A stretch of 64,000 nt of DNA from Mycolicibacterium sp. TUM20985 (GCF_030295745.1 NZ_AP027291.1:5990105-6054104), one strand, 5' to 3'; positions 43,831 through 53,756 are shown, counted from the first letter of the stretch. Notes: generated from the letters alone by a model not told the origin. Translations and numbers: made by a program.

Positions 43831-44337
43831 CTAGAGCCGGCTGGCCGCGTCGGCAGCGCCGTCCCCGTCACCATCGGACAGCTTCACGTCCCAGCGCCCG
43901 TCGGCATCGACGTCGACGTAGGCCTCGTCACCGACGAACGCGCGATCCGCGAGGCCATCCCGGTCGGCGTCGAGCAGGCGGTCGTCCACCTGACCGTCAC
44001 CGTCGAAGTCCACCGTTGGGCCGCCGGTCACCTCGACGCCGTCGAGGCCCAGCCAGCGAAGCTGCCCGGCCCGGCCACCCGAGTCGGCGCCGAGCGCCCA
44101 GGTGCCCGAACCATCGTCGGTGAACGACACCTCCGCCCGGCCGTCATCGTCGAGATCGAGTAGCAGGTGGTCGGCGGTTCCATCGCCGTCGAGGTCGGCC
44201 ATCGCATCATCGAGCCTGCCGTCACCGTCGAAGTCCAGACCGAGCGCGTCGAACACGCCGTCATCGTCGGTGTCCACGTTCATCTCGGCCGACCAGATCG
44301 TCGCCGACCCGTCACCGTCCCCCAGGCAGTAGTCCAT
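43831..44337 (-). CDS. Acidic aspartate-rich repeat protein, calcium-binding type (Rv3906c-like)
   Basis: This 168-residue protein is made of repeated DxDxDG units (for example TDDDGVFDALGLDFDGDGRLDDAM, DLDGDGTADHLLLDLDDDGRAEV), like thrombospondin type-3 or EF-hand-like calcium loops. It has no visible signal peptide. The position next to pcnA matches Rv3906c. The function is unknown. It begins 17 bp after the pcnA stop in the same direction, so it may be co-transcribed with it. Confidence 0.75.
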   Translation of the reverse strand: MDYCLGDGDGSATIWSAEMNVDTDDDGVFDALGLDFDGDGRLDDAMADLDGDGTADHLLLDLDDDGRAEVSFTDDGSGTWALGADSGGRAGQLRWLGLDGVEVTGGPTVDFDGDGQVDDRLLDADRDGLADRAFVGDEAYVDVDADGRWDVKLSDGDGDGAADAASRL

Positions 44338-44354
44338 GGATGTAAGACGCGGGT

Positions 44355-45890
44355 CTACTCCCGGGAGTTCCACCACTTCCGAAGTTCCTCGACCGCCTCG
44401 TCGTGCTCGAGCGGCCCGCGGTCCAGCCGCAACTCCTTGAGGTACTTCCACGCCTGGCCCACCTGCGGGCCCGCCGGGATGTCCAGGATCCTCATGATCT
44501 CGTTGCCGTCGAGATCCGGGCGGACCCGCTGCAGGTCCTCCTTGGCGGCCAGTTCCCGGATCCGGTTCTCGAGGTCGTCGTAGTTCGCCTGCAGGCGGGC
44601 GGCGCGACGCTTGTTGCGGGTCGTGCTGTCCGCGCGCACCAGCTTGTGCAGCCGTTCGAGCAGCGGCCCGGCATCGGTGACGTAGCGCCGGACCGCGGAG
44701 TCGGTCCACTTGCCGGTGCCGCCGGCGTCGGCATAGCCGTGGAACCGCAGATGGAGATACACCAGCTGCGACACGTCGTCGACCATGTGATTGGAGTACT
44801 TCAGCGCCCGCATGCGCTTGCGGGTCATCTTCGCGCCGACGACCTCGTGGTGGTGGAAGCTGACGCCGCCGTCGCTTTCGTGCTTGCGGGTGGCCGGCTT
44901 GCCGATGTCGTGCAGCAGGGCCGCCCACCGCAACACCAAATCGGGACCGCCATCGCTTCCCGGGTCCTGCCCTCCGGATTTGCTTCCCGAGTCGCTGCGC
45001 TCCTGCCCTCCGGAACCCTCCAGATCGATCGCCTGCCGCAACACCGTCAGCGAATGTTGGTAGACGTCCTTGTGCTGGTGATGCTCGTCGATGGCCATCC
45101 GCATGCCCCCCACCTCCGGCAGCACGACGTCCCCGAGGCCGGTCTGCACCATCAGGTCGATGCCGGCGACCGGGTCGGCGCCCAGCATCGTCTTGTCCAA
45201 CTCGGCGGCGACCCGCTCGACGGTGATGCGCCCGAGTTCGTCCGCCATCCGCGTCATCGCCTCGCGCACCCGCGGCGCGACGCCGAAGCCCAGCTGCGAG
45301 ACGAACCTGGCGGCCCTCAGCATTCGCAGCGGGTCATCACCGAAGGACACCTCCGGTGTCGACGGCGTGTCGAGCATGCGATCGCGGATCGCCGCCAAAC
45401 CGTCCAGGGGATCATGGAATTCGCCGAGTCCCTCTCGCGTGATCCGCACTGCCATCGCGTTGACGGTGAAGTCGCGCCGGACCAGGTCGTCGTCGAGCCG
45501 GTCCCCGAAGCGCACCTCCGGGTTCCGCGTCACCCGGTCGTAGGCGTCCGCGCGGAAGGTGGTGATCTCCAGACGCACCGTGTCCGGGCCGACACCCTTG
45601 CCGACGCCGATGGTGCCGAAGTCGATGCCGGTGTCCCACAGCCCGTCGGCCCAGCTGCGGACCACCTGCTGCACCCGGTCCGGGCGGGCGTCGGTGGTGA
45701 AGTCCAGATCGCTCACCGGACGGTCCAACAGCGCATCGCGCACACTGCCGCCGACGAGGTACAGCTCGTGTCCGGCCTCAGCGAACAACTGACCCAGCTC
45801 GCGCAGCAGCGGCGTGTGCTGTTGCAGCGCCTTCGCCGCCGTCAGCAACTCGGCTGAGTCAGGCGGGCTGGCAGCTGGATCGATTGGCAC
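44355..45890 (-). CDS. pcnA: CCA-adding tRNA nucleotidyltransferase
   Basis: This 511-residue enzyme adds or repairs the CCA end of tRNAs. The N-terminal head has LVGGSVRDALL and DLDFTTDARPD with the metal-binding aspartates, then RRDFTVNAM. An HD-type domain follows with the ALLHDIGKP motif. A low-complexity insert near residues 295-320 (SGGQE … SGGQD) sits just before the HD motif. It makes the protein about 30 residues longer than I recall for M. tuberculosis. It is divergent from mutT4. Confidence 0.92.
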   Translation of the reverse strand: MPIDPAASPPDSAELLTAAKALQQHTPLLRELGQLFAEAGHELYLVGGSVRDALLDRPVSDLDFTTDARPDRVQQVVRSWADGLWDTGIDFGTIGVGKGVGPDTVRLEITTFRADAYDRVTRNPEVRFGDRLDDDLVRRDFTVNAMAVRITREGLGEFHDPLDGLAAIRDRMLDTPSTPEVSFGDDPLRMLRAARFVSQLGFGVAPRVREAMTRMADELGRITVERVAAELDKTMLGADPVAGIDLMVQTGLGDVVLPEVGGMRMAIDEHHQHKDVYQHSLTVLRQAIDLEGSGGQERSDSGSKSGGQDPGSDGGPDLVLRWAALLHDIGKPATRKHESDGGVSFHHHEVVGAKMTRKRMRALKYSNHMVDDVSQLVYLHLRFHGYADAGGTGKWTDSAVRRYVTDAGPLLERLHKLVRADSTTRNKRRAARLQANYDDLENRIRELAAKEDLQRVRPDLDGNEIMRILDIPAGPQVGQAWKYLKELRLDRGPLEHDEAVEELRKWWNSRE

Positions 45891-45987
45891 GTTCGGTGAG
45901 CCTAGCGGGCGCTCACGGGTCCGTAACGACCCGGCGACAAGCCGACCACGACGGCGAGTGCGTAGGAGCTTGAAACCAAGTGGCAGC

Positions 45988-46001
45988 TACTATCGCTTGG
46001 G
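45988..46001 (+). promoter_or_regulatory. mutT4 promoter, probably leaderless
   Basis: A TACTAT -10 hexamer ends 7 bases before the GTG start, and no ribosome site is visible, which indicates a leaderless message for mutT4 and the genes coupled to it. Confidence 0.45.
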
Positions 46002-46792
46002 TGTCGGAGGGCGAACATGCCAAACCAAGACGGCGCCGAGGACGGCGCCGCGGCCGACGCTCTGCCGGCCCGCCGGAAGCCGACGCTCCGAGCCCACCGA
46101 CGCCCCCCGTCGTACCCCTTCCGGGACCCACACCCGGGCATCACGTCGACAACGCGGCAAAGAGCGCCCAGGGGCGTCCCGGCCGGCGCTCGGCCGAACG
46201 GCTGCGGACCGTCCACGAGACCTCGGCGGGCGGGCTGGTGATCGACGGTATCGACGGCCCCAAGGACGATCAGGTGGCGGCCCTCATCGGCCGCGTCGAC
46301 CGGCGCGGACGGATGCTGTGGTCGTTGCCCAAGGGACACATCGAACAGGGTGAGACCGCCGAGCAGACCGCCATCCGCGAGGTCGCCGAGGAGACCGGCA
46401 TTCAGGGCAGCGTGCTGGCCGCCCTGGGCAGCATCGACTATTGGTTCGTGACCGAGGGGCGCCGCGTCCACAAGACCGTGCACCATTACCTCATGAGATT
46501 CCTCGACGGCGAGTTGTCCGACGAAGACGTCGAGGTGACCGAAGTGGCGTGGGTGCCGCTCGGTGACCTGCCGTCCCGCCTGGCCTACGCCGACGAGCGT
46601 CGGCTTGCCGCAGTAGCCGGCGAGCTGATCGACAAGCTGCAGACCGACGGCCCGGGTGCACTCCCCCCGCTTCCGCACAGCTCACCGCGCCGCCGCCCCC
46701 AGACGCACTCGCACACGCGCAACCGTCGCTCGGACGAGTCGAAGGGCCCGCAGCCCGGCCGGCGGGCGAACGGCTGCGGCCAAGCCCCATGA
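46001..46792 (+). CDS. mutT4: Nudix hydrolase MutT4
   Basis: This 263-residue protein has a basic N-terminus (RRRRGRRRGRR) and a Nudix domain at about 75-205 with the box GHIEQGETAEQTAIREVAEETGI. A proline- and arginine-rich tail follows. Members clear nucleoside diphosphate derivatives; the M. tuberculosis counterpart is Rv3908. I chose the GTG at 46001 (VSEGEHAK) to match it. The stop overlaps the next start (ATGA), so it is translated with the Rv3909-like gene. Confidence 0.9.
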   Translation: MSEGEHAKPRRRRGRRRGRRSAGPPEADAPSPPTPPVVPLPGPTPGHHVDNAAKSAQGRPGRRSAERLRTVHETSAGGLVIDGIDGPKDDQVAALIGRVDRRGRMLWSLPKGHIEQGETAEQTAIREVAEETGIQGSVLAALGSIDYWFVTEGRRVHKTVHHYLMRFLDGELSDEDVEVTEVAWVPLGDLPSRLAYADERRLAAVAGELIDKLQTDGPGALPPLPHSSPRRRPQTHSHTRNRRSDESKGPQPGRRANGCGQAP

Positions 46793-49182
46793 GGCGCCAA
46801 CCGGCGTGGATCGCCGGGTCGCGCGTGTTGGCCGTCGTCGCGCTGGTGACGCTGATCGTCGTACCCGCCCTGGTTCCGCGTGCCGCTGCCGGGGAGCCGG
46901 GCGAACGGCCGTTCCTGCAACTGCACATCGAGACCATCACCCCCGACGCGGTGACCACCACCAGCGAGCCCATCGTCACCGTCGCCGGCACCGTCACCAA
47001 CGTCGGCGACCGGCCGGTCCGCGACATCGTGGTGCGCCTGGAGCACGCGCCCGCCGTCACCTCGTCGACCGGGCTGCGCACCGACCTGACCGGTGGTGTC
47101 GAGCAGTATCAGCCCGTGGCCGACTTCGTCACCGTCGCACCGGAACTCGCGCAGGGACAGCACGTGCCGTTCGTGCTCTCCTATCCGGTGCGCTCTGCCG
47201 AACTCCCGTCGCTGCGCATCGATCAGCCGGGCATCTATCCCGCCCTCGTCAACGTCAACGGCACCCCCGACTACGGGGCGCCCGCCCGCCTCGACGACGC
47301 GCGGTTCCTGCTTCCCGTCCTCGGCGTTCCCGCCGACCCCGCCATGCAGGTCGACGACTCGGTGTCGGCCGTCGTGCCACCCGATACCTCGCGGCCCGTG
47401 CGGGTGACGATGCTGTGGCCGCTGGCGGACAAGCCGCGGCTCGCGGCGGGGGTGCCCGGCGGCACCACCCCGGTCCGGTTGACCGACGACGAACTGGCGA
47501 CGTCACTCGCGGCAGGCGGACGTCTCGACACACTGCTGTCGGCCGTCGACTTCGCGATCAGTCCCGCGGTCGACCCCGACGGACAGACCCGCGGCGCACT
47601 GTGTCTGGCCGTCGACCCCGACCTCCTGGTCACCGTGAACGCCATGACGGCGGGCTACGTCGTCAACGACGACCCGGAGGGCGGGCTGAATTCCCCGACG
47701 CACCCCGGAACCGGCCAGGACGCGGCGGTGAACTGGCTCGGCAAGCTCAGGACGCTGGCCCAGCGCTCGTGCGTGACGCCGACGGTGTACGCGCAGGCCG
47801 ACCTCGGCGCGCTGGCCAGGGTCGGCGACCCCGGCTTGTCGACGACCGCAACCACCGGTGCGGCCGACATCGTCGACCAGATCCTCGGCGTCGCCTCGAC
47901 CCGCGGCGCCACGATCGTGGGGGACGGCGCCCTGACCGGACCCGCGGTGCGCCTGCTGTCCGCGCAGGGGCCGACGGTCGCGATCGCGGCAGGCGAGTCC
48001 GTGGCCCAGGATGCGACGGCGGGCGACTCCTCAACGGTCGACCTCGCGCCCCGTCGGTACGACGCCAACGTGGTCGCCGCTCCGTTCGACCCGGCGGTCG
48101 GCGCGGCGCTGGCCGGGGCGGGCACGCTACCCGTCACGCCGTCCTATCTAGATCCGTCGCTCGGGGTACCGCTCGCGCACGACTCGCCCATCGCGCGCCG
48201 CGAGGACGCCCTGGCCGCCGTGCTGTGGCGGGCGCTGCGGCCGCAGGTGGAGCCCCGCACCGAGATCCTGGTCCCGCCGTTGTCGTGGAATCTGGCACCC
48301 GACGAGGCGCAGTCGATTCTCTCCACGCTGGCGTCGTCGATCCGTTCCGGCCTGGCCGTGCCGCGTCCGCTCAGTTCCGTCCTCGCCGAGAGCGACGCCG
48401 TCGCGCCGTCCGACGTCCAGCCGCTCCCGCCGGACACCCTCGGCAATCCGCGCGCGTTCATCGACGCCGGCGTGACCGCCAGCGTCGCCAATGGCACCGG
48501 GCGGCTGTGGGGTCTGACGACCGCGTTGACCGTCGACCCGCGGACCGGCCTCACCGGCACGCAGTACACCGCTCCCCTGCGGGAGGACATGCTGCGGGCG
48601 CTGAGCCAGTCGGTGCCGCCGAATGCGCGTAACGGACTCGCTGCCCAGCGGGTGGGCGTGGTCGACGACACCGTCGGTGACCTTCTGCGCGCGGTCACGA
48701 TCGTCAACCCCGGCGGCTCCTACACCCTGGCCACCGAACGCAGTCCACTTCCGCTGGCCCTGCGCAACGACCTTCCCGTGCCGATCCGCGTGAAGCTCGA
48801 CGTCGACGCGCCGCCGGGCATGACGGTCAGCGACATGGGCGAGATCGAACTGCCCCCCGGCTTCCTGCCCCTGCGCGTGCCGATCGAGGTCCACTTCACG
48901 CAGCGCGTCGCCGTGGACGTCACCCTGCAGACCACTGACGGGCTGCCCCTCGGCGAGCCCGTGCGGCTGTCGGTGCACTCCAACGCCTACGGCAAGGTGT
49001 TGTTCTTCATCACGCTGTCCGCGGGTGCGGTCCTTGTCTTGCTTGCCGGTCGGCGGCTGTGGCACCGGTTCCGCGGGCAACCCGACCGTGCCGACCTCGA
49101 CCGCCCCCGGCGACGTGGGGACGGCGCGGCCCGCCCGGATCCCCTCGACGTCGCGCTCGCCCATTCCCCGGACGACCCGTGA
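46789..49182 (+). CDS. DUF6049 secreted/membrane-anchored protein (Rv3909-like)
   Basis: This 797-residue protein has an N-terminal export segment (VLAVVALVTLIVVPALVPRAAAG), a long extracytoplasmic part with Ig-like strands at both ends, and a single C-terminal membrane helix (VLFFITLSAGAVLVLLAG near 740-760) with a short cytoplasmic tail. It has no known activity. Its fixed place between mutT4 and murJ and the four-base overlaps on both sides suggest a role in cell-wall assembly with MurJ. Confidence 0.85.
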   Translation: MRRQPAWIAGSRVLAVVALVTLIVVPALVPRAAAGEPGERPFLQLHIETITPDAVTTTSEPIVTVAGTVTNVGDRPVRDIVVRLEHAPAVTSSTGLRTDLTGGVEQYQPVADFVTVAPELAQGQHVPFVLSYPVRSAELPSLRIDQPGIYPALVNVNGTPDYGAPARLDDARFLLPVLGVPADPAMQVDDSVSAVVPPDTSRPVRVTMLWPLADKPRLAAGVPGGTTPVRLTDDELATSLAAGGRLDTLLSAVDFAISPAVDPDGQTRGALCLAVDPDLLVTVNAMTAGYVVNDDPEGGLNSPTHPGTGQDAAVNWLGKLRTLAQRSCVTPTVYAQADLGALARVGDPGLSTTATTGAADIVDQILGVASTRGATIVGDGALTGPAVRLLSAQGPTVAIAAGESVAQDATAGDSSTVDLAPRRYDANVVAAPFDPAVGAALAGAGTLPVTPSYLDPSLGVPLAHDSPIARREDALAAVLWRALRPQVEPRTEILVPPLSWNLAPDEAQSILSTLASSIRSGLAVPRPLSSVLAESDAVAPSDVQPLPPDTLGNPRAFIDAGVTASVANGTGRLWGLTTALTVDPRTGLTGTQYTAPLREDMLRALSQSVPPNARNGLAAQRVGVVDDTVGDLLRAVTIVNPGGSYTLATERSPLPLALRNDLPVPIRVKLDVDAPPGMTVSDMGEIELPPGFLPLRVPIEVHFTQRVAVDVTLQTTDGLPLGEPVRLSVHSNAYGKVLFFITLSAGAVLVLLAGRRLWHRFRGQPDRADLDRPRRRGDGAARPDPLDVALAHSPDDP

Positions 49183-52100
49183 GCACGATCCGGCCGCCGG
49201 GCCCACCACCCCCGGCGCCGCAGTCCCCGCGTGGCCCTCGGCCAGCCCGCGTGCCCCCGCGAGCGCCTCAGCGGATCCCACAGAACCCGGCGCCGCGTCG
49301 GCGCGCGGGCAAGCCCGAACTCACCGACGCCGCGGTGGTCTCGCGATCGTGGGGCATGGCCCTGGCCACGTTGGTCAGTCGCATCACGGGCTTCTTCCGG
49401 ATCGTTCTGCTCGCCGCGATTCTCGGTGCGGCGCTGTCGAGTTCGTTCTCGGTGGCCAACCAGCTCCCGAACATGATCGCCGCGCTGGTGCTCGAGGCCA
49501 CGTTCACCGCGATCTTCGTACCGGTGCTTGCCAGGGCCGAACGTGACGACGCCGACGGTGGCACCGCGTTCGTGCGGCGGCTGCTGACCCTGGCCACGGC
49601 ACTGCTGCTCGTTGCGACCATCGTCTCGGTGGCGGCCGCGCCCCTTCTGGTCCACCTGATGCTCGGCGACGATCCACAGGTCAACCGGTCGCTGACCACC
49701 GCCTTCGCCTACCTGCTGCTGCCGCAGATCATCTTCTACGGCCTGTCGTCGGTGTTCATGGCAATCCTCAACACGCGCAACGTCTTCGGACCACCCGCGT
49801 GGGCGCCGGTGGTCAACAACGTCGTCGCGATCGGCACGCTCGCCCTGTACCTCGTCGTGCCTGGCGAACTCTCGCTGGACCCGGTGGAGATGGGCAACGG
49901 CAAGCTGCTCGTCCTTGGTATCGGCACCACCCTCGGTGTCGTCGCCCAGACGGCCGTGCTCTTCATCGCGATCCGGCGCGAGCGGGTCAGTCTGCGCCCG
50001 CTGTGGGGCCTCGACGCCAGGATCAAGAAGTTCGGGACGATGGCGGGCGCCATGGTGCTCTACGTCCTGATCAGCCAGGCCGGTCTGGTCGTCGGCAACC
50101 AGATCGCCAGCACCGCAGCCGCTTCCGGCCCGGCGATCTACAACTACACCTGGCTCGTACTCATGCTGCCGTTCGGCATGATCGGCGTGACGGTGCTGAC
50201 GGTGGTGATGCCGCGACTGTCGCGCAACGCCGCCGCCGACGATCAACCCGCCGTCCTCGCCGACCTCTCCTTCGCGACGCGGCTGACCCTGCTGACGCTC
50301 ATCCCGGTCGTCGCGTTCATGACCGTCGCAGGCCCCGCCATCGGCAGCGCGCTGTTCGCCTACGGCAACTTCGGCGACGTGGACGCCGGTTATCTCGGCA
50401 TGGCGATCACGCTGTCGGCGTTCACGTTGCTCCCGTACTCGATGGTGCTGCTTCAGCTGCGGGTGTTCTACGCCCGGGAGCAGCCGTGGACCCCGATCCT
50501 GCTCATCGCCATCATCACCGCGGTCAAGGTCGTCGCCTCCCTGGCGACACCGATGGTCACCGACGACCCGGAGATGATCGCGGGCTACCTCGGCCTCGCC
50601 AACGGTCTCGGCTTCCTCGCCGGGGCCGTCGTCGGTCACCTCGCGCTGCGCGCCAACCTGAAGCCGCCCGGCGGCCGGCTCATCGGGCTGGACGTGGTGC
50701 GAACGATCCTCGTCACCATCGCCGCTTCCCTGGCCGCCGGGGTGGTCGCGCATGCCGCCGATCGCCTGCTGGGGCTGGAGTCGCTCACCGAAGGCGGCGG
50801 CGGCGCCGGCTCGATTCTGCGGTTGCTGATCCTTGGGGTCATCATGCTGCCGATCATCGTGACGGTGTTGCTGATGGCCCGCGTTCCCGATGCGCTGGCC
50901 GCCGCGGGCGCGGTCCGGCGGCGCCTAGGTCGTAGCGGTCCGGCGCCGCAGAATGAGGCGCCGGTTCGGGTTCCCGACCCACCACGTGGGGGTACGCCGC
51001 TCACGTACGCTGATCGGAGCGATTCGCCCCCCTTACGGTCGCGTCAATACGATGTTGCCAGCAGCGCTGGACCTCCGGCAGGAAGTGCCGGAGCCGGGCT
51101 TCGGAGAGGATTAGCGGTGACCGACGACCCCGCAGGCGGATCTGCGCCCGACGCGGGTGCCACCACCCGCATCCCCCGGCAGAACGCCGACGACTTTCGT
51201 CCCGACGTGACCAGCGAGTCGCACCTGCCGCCCTCGGGCCGCCCGCCCGCCGACTACGGCGGCGACCCCACGCGCGAACCCATGTCTGCCGGCATGCCGA
51301 ACGAGCCGGCCATCGAAGCCGCCACCGCGGACGACGACGTCCACCTCATCCCCGGTGCGACGATCGCCGGGGGCCGGTACCGCCTGCTGGTGTTCCACGG
51401 CGGTCCGCCGCATCTCCAGTTCTGGCACGCCATGGACACCACCCTCGACCGCCAGGTGGCACTGACCTTCGTCGACCCCGAGGCCGTCCTCCCGGATGAC
51501 GAGTTGGCTGAGATCCTGTCGCGGACGAAGCGCTTGAGCTCCCTGCACATGCCCGGCGTCGCGCGCGTACTCGACGTCGCGAGAACGGGTTCGGGTGGGT
51601 TGGTCGTATCGGAGTGGATTCGAGGCGGGTCGCTGACCGAGGTCGCCGAAACCGCCCCGTCCGCGATCGGCGGCGCCCGTGCCGTCCAATCGCTGGCCGC
51701 CGCTGCGGAGGCCGCGCACCGTTCCGGGGTGGCGCTGTCGATCGACCACCCGGCCCGCGTCCGGGTCAGCGTCGAGGGTGACGTCGCCCTCGCCTTTCCC
51801 GCGACGCTGCCTTCGGCCACCCCCGAGGACGACATCCGCGGTATCGGCGCGACGCTGTACGCACTGTTGGTCGACCGGTGGCCGCTGCCGGAGCCCGGTG
51901 TACGCAGCGGTATCGAACCCGCCGCCGTCGATGCTGCCGGCGAACCGGTCGAGCCCCGCGCGATGGACCGGTCCATCCCGTTCCAGATCTCCGCGGCGGC
52001 CGTCCGCGCGGTCCAGGAGAACGGTGGCATTAGGTCCGCGCCGACCCTGCTCAACCTGCTGCAGCAAGCCACCGCCGTGGCCGATCGCACCGAGCTGATC

Positions 52101-52793
52101 GCACCGATCGACGAGCATCGCGCCCCGGACGAACGCGGCCACGACGACGCACCCGAGGCCAAGGCCCGCCGCCGGCGCGGGGTGCTCATCGGTGCCGCCG
52201 TCGCCGGTTCGATCCTCGTCGTGGCGCTCATCGTGCTGGCGACCGTCCTACGCGGCGTGTTCAGCGACGTCGGCGGTCCGCTGGACAAGGACGAGCTGGG
52301 CCTCAACGCACCGTCCAGCAGCACCAGCGACAACTCGACCGCGAGCACCGTGAAACCCGTTCGGGCAGCGGTGTTCTCGCCGGGTGGTGAAGCCGACAAC
52401 CCCGCCGATGCACAGAACGCGATCGACAACAATCCGGCCACGGCCTGGCAGACCGATACCTACAGCGACGCGGTTCCGTTCCCGAACTTCAAGAACGGCG
52501 TCGGGTTGATCCTGCAGTTGCCGCAGCCCACCGCGATCGCGTCGGTGTCGCTCGACCTGAACAGCACGGGCACGTCGATCCAGATCCGGTCGGCGCAGTC
52601 CGCGACGCCGGCCACCCTCGGTGACACCACCGAGCTGAGCCCGCCGACGCCGATGAAGACCGGGTCGAACACCATCACCGTCACCAACCCGCAACCGGTG
52701 TCGTACGTGCTCGTGTGGATCACCACGCTCGGCACCGTCGACGGCAAGAGCGAGTCCGCGATCTCGAACATCACGCTCAAGCCCGCCTCCTGA
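49179..52793 (+). CDS. mviN: Lipid II flippase MurJ (MviN) with pseudokinase and extracytoplasmic domain
   Basis: This 1204-residue protein has three parts. Residues about 45-570 are the MurJ flippase with about 14 membrane helices (VVSRSWGMALATLVSRITGFFRI). About 725-975 are a pseudokinase: GRYRLLVF is recognisable but the HRD and DFG motifs are missing. A membrane helix lies near 1001-1025 and a C-terminal discoidin-like domain at about 1057-1204. In mycobacteria the pseudokinase is phosphorylated by PknB and binds FhaA, which controls lipid II export. The GTG start overlaps the upstream stop (GTGA). Confidence 0.94.
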   Translation: MSTIRPPGPPPPAPQSPRGPRPARVPPRAPQRIPQNPAPRRRAGKPELTDAAVVSRSWGMALATLVSRITGFFRIVLLAAILGAALSSSFSVANQLPNMIAALVLEATFTAIFVPVLARAERDDADGGTAFVRRLLTLATALLLVATIVSVAAAPLLVHLMLGDDPQVNRSLTTAFAYLLLPQIIFYGLSSVFMAILNTRNVFGPPAWAPVVNNVVAIGTLALYLVVPGELSLDPVEMGNGKLLVLGIGTTLGVVAQTAVLFIAIRRERVSLRPLWGLDARIKKFGTMAGAMVLYVLISQAGLVVGNQIASTAAASGPAIYNYTWLVLMLPFGMIGVTVLTVVMPRLSRNAAADDQPAVLADLSFATRLTLLTLIPVVAFMTVAGPAIGSALFAYGNFGDVDAGYLGMAITLSAFTLLPYSMVLLQLRVFYAREQPWTPILLIAIITAVKVVASLATPMVTDDPEMIAGYLGLANGLGFLAGAVVGHLALRANLKPPGGRLIGLDVVRTILVTIAASLAAGVVAHAADRLLGLESLTEGGGGAGSILRLLILGVIMLPIIVTVLLMARVPDALAAAGAVRRRLGRSGPAPQNEAPVRVPDPPRGGTPLTYADRSDSPPLRSRQYDVASSAGPPAGSAGAGLRRGLAVTDDPAGGSAPDAGATTRIPRQNADDFRPDVTSESHLPPSGRPPADYGGDPTREPMSAGMPNEPAIEAATADDDVHLIPGATIAGGRYRLLVFHGGPPHLQFWHAMDTTLDRQVALTFVDPEAVLPDDELAEILSRTKRLSSLHMPGVARVLDVARTGSGGLVVSEWIRGGSLTEVAETAPSAIGGARAVQSLAAAAEAAHRSGVALSIDHPARVRVSVEGDVALAFPATLPSATPEDDIRGIGATLYALLVDRWPLPEPGVRSGIEPAAVDAAGEPVEPRAMDRSIPFQISAAAVRAVQENGGIRSAPTLLNLLQQATAVADRTELIAPIDEHRAPDERGHDDAPEAKARRRRGVLIGAAVAGSILVVALIVLATVLRGVFSDVGGPLDKDELGLNAPSSSTSDNSTASTVKPVRAAVFSPGGEADNPADAQNAIDNNPATAWQTDTYSDAVPFPNFKNGVGLILQLPQPTAIASVSLDLNSTGTSIQIRSAQSATPATLGDTTELSPPTPMKTGSNTITVTNPQPVSYVLVWITTLGTVDGKSESAISNITLKPAS

Positions 52794-52853
52794 CCCCACC
52801 CGTCGCAGAAAGAGGTGCGGGGCGGGGTGTCCCGGGTTGATTAGTGTTCGGAT

Positions 52854-53438
52854 GTGGGGAGCACCCGGAGGATCGCCGAGCCAGAGCGGACGGATGCCGA
52901 GCTGCTCGCCGCGCACGTCGCCGGTGATCGGTACGCCTTCGAGGAGCTGTTCTATCGCCACCACCGGCAGCTCTACCGGCTCGCCGTGATCACCAGCCGC
53001 AACCCGGACGACGCAGCGGATGCCCTGCAGGACGCGATGCTGTCGGCGCACCGCAACGCAGCGACGTTCCGGCACGACGCGTCTGTCGGCAGTTGGCTGT
53101 ATCGGATCGTGGTCAACGCCAGCCTCGATCGACTGCGCCGCAACAGATTTCATTCGTCAGCCCCATTGGATGACGACGTCTGGCATCTCGGCGACCCGGC
53201 GCCACGGGTCGACACGACGCTCGTCATCGAGCGCGCGTTGTTGCGACTGCCCCTCGAACAACGGGCCGTGGTGGTGGCCGTCGACATGCAGGGCTACTCG
53301 GTCGCCGAGGCCGCCCGCCTGCTTGGCGTTCCGGAGGGCACGGTCAAGAGTCGCCGTTCGCGAGCGCGAGCCAAACTCGCCAAGACGTTGGAGTACTACG
53401 AAGACGCCGCACCGATAGTGCGGGGTGAAACCCGTTGA
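52854..53438 (+). CDS. sigM: ECF sigma factor SigM
   Basis: This 194-residue ECF sigma factor has region 2 (YAFEELFYRHHRQLYRLAVITSRNPDDAADALQDAM, SVGSWLYRIVVNASLDRLRR) and region 4 (LPLEQRAVVVAVDMQGYSVAEAARLLGVPEGTVKSRRSRAR, with the helix-turn-helix). It has no extra C-terminal domain. Order and pattern match Rv3911. In M. tuberculosis the anti-sigma gene follows directly; here a small opposite-strand gene separates the two. Confidence 0.93.
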   Translation: MGSTRRIAEPERTDAELLAAHVAGDRYAFEELFYRHHRQLYRLAVITSRNPDDAADALQDAMLSAHRNAATFRHDASVGSWLYRIVVNASLDRLRRNRFHSSAPLDDDVWHLGDPAPRVDTTLVIERALLRLPLEQRAVVVAVDMQGYSVAEAARLLGVPEGTVKSRRSRARAKLAKTLEYYEDAAPIVRGETR

Positions 53439-53441
53439 GCC

Positions 53442-53756
53442 CTAAGGACTCTGCCGCACCCTGGTGTCCGGTCGCGGCACCGCGACGAGTTGTGGACCGT
53501 TCACCACTTGGGACAGGCAACCCGGAATGTTCCGGCAGGCGATGATGGCGCCCGCCCCCGGCGACTGGCCGGGCGCCGTCGGAATCCGATTCGGGATGCC
53601 ACAGGTCTGGTGATACGGATCGTAGGGAACGATGTTCATGTCGCAGGTGGCCGAGACGTCGGACCGCGGTGACGTCACGGTCTCCACGGCCGCGAGCCCA
53701 GCTGCCGAGGAGATGCCGAAGACGCCGATGACGAGTAGTCGTTGCAGGTTGCGCAT
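53442..53756 (-). CDS. Small secreted protein of unknown function
   Basis: This 104-residue protein has a signal peptide (MRNLQRLLVIGVFGISSAAGLAA) and a mature part of about 80 residues with four cysteines (ATCDMNIVPYDPYHQTCGIPN, ACRNIPGCLSQ), likely two disulfides. I do not recognise a characterised family. The ATG at 53756 starts directly at the signal peptide. It lies convergent with sigM, only 3 bp from its stop, and breaks the usual sigM/anti-sigma gene pair. Confidence 0.7.
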   Translation of the reverse strand: MRNLQRLLVIGVFGISSAAGLAAVETVTSPRSDVSATCDMNIVPYDPYHQTCGIPNRIPTAPGQSPGAGAIIACRNIPGCLSQVVNGPQLVAVPRPDTRVRQSP

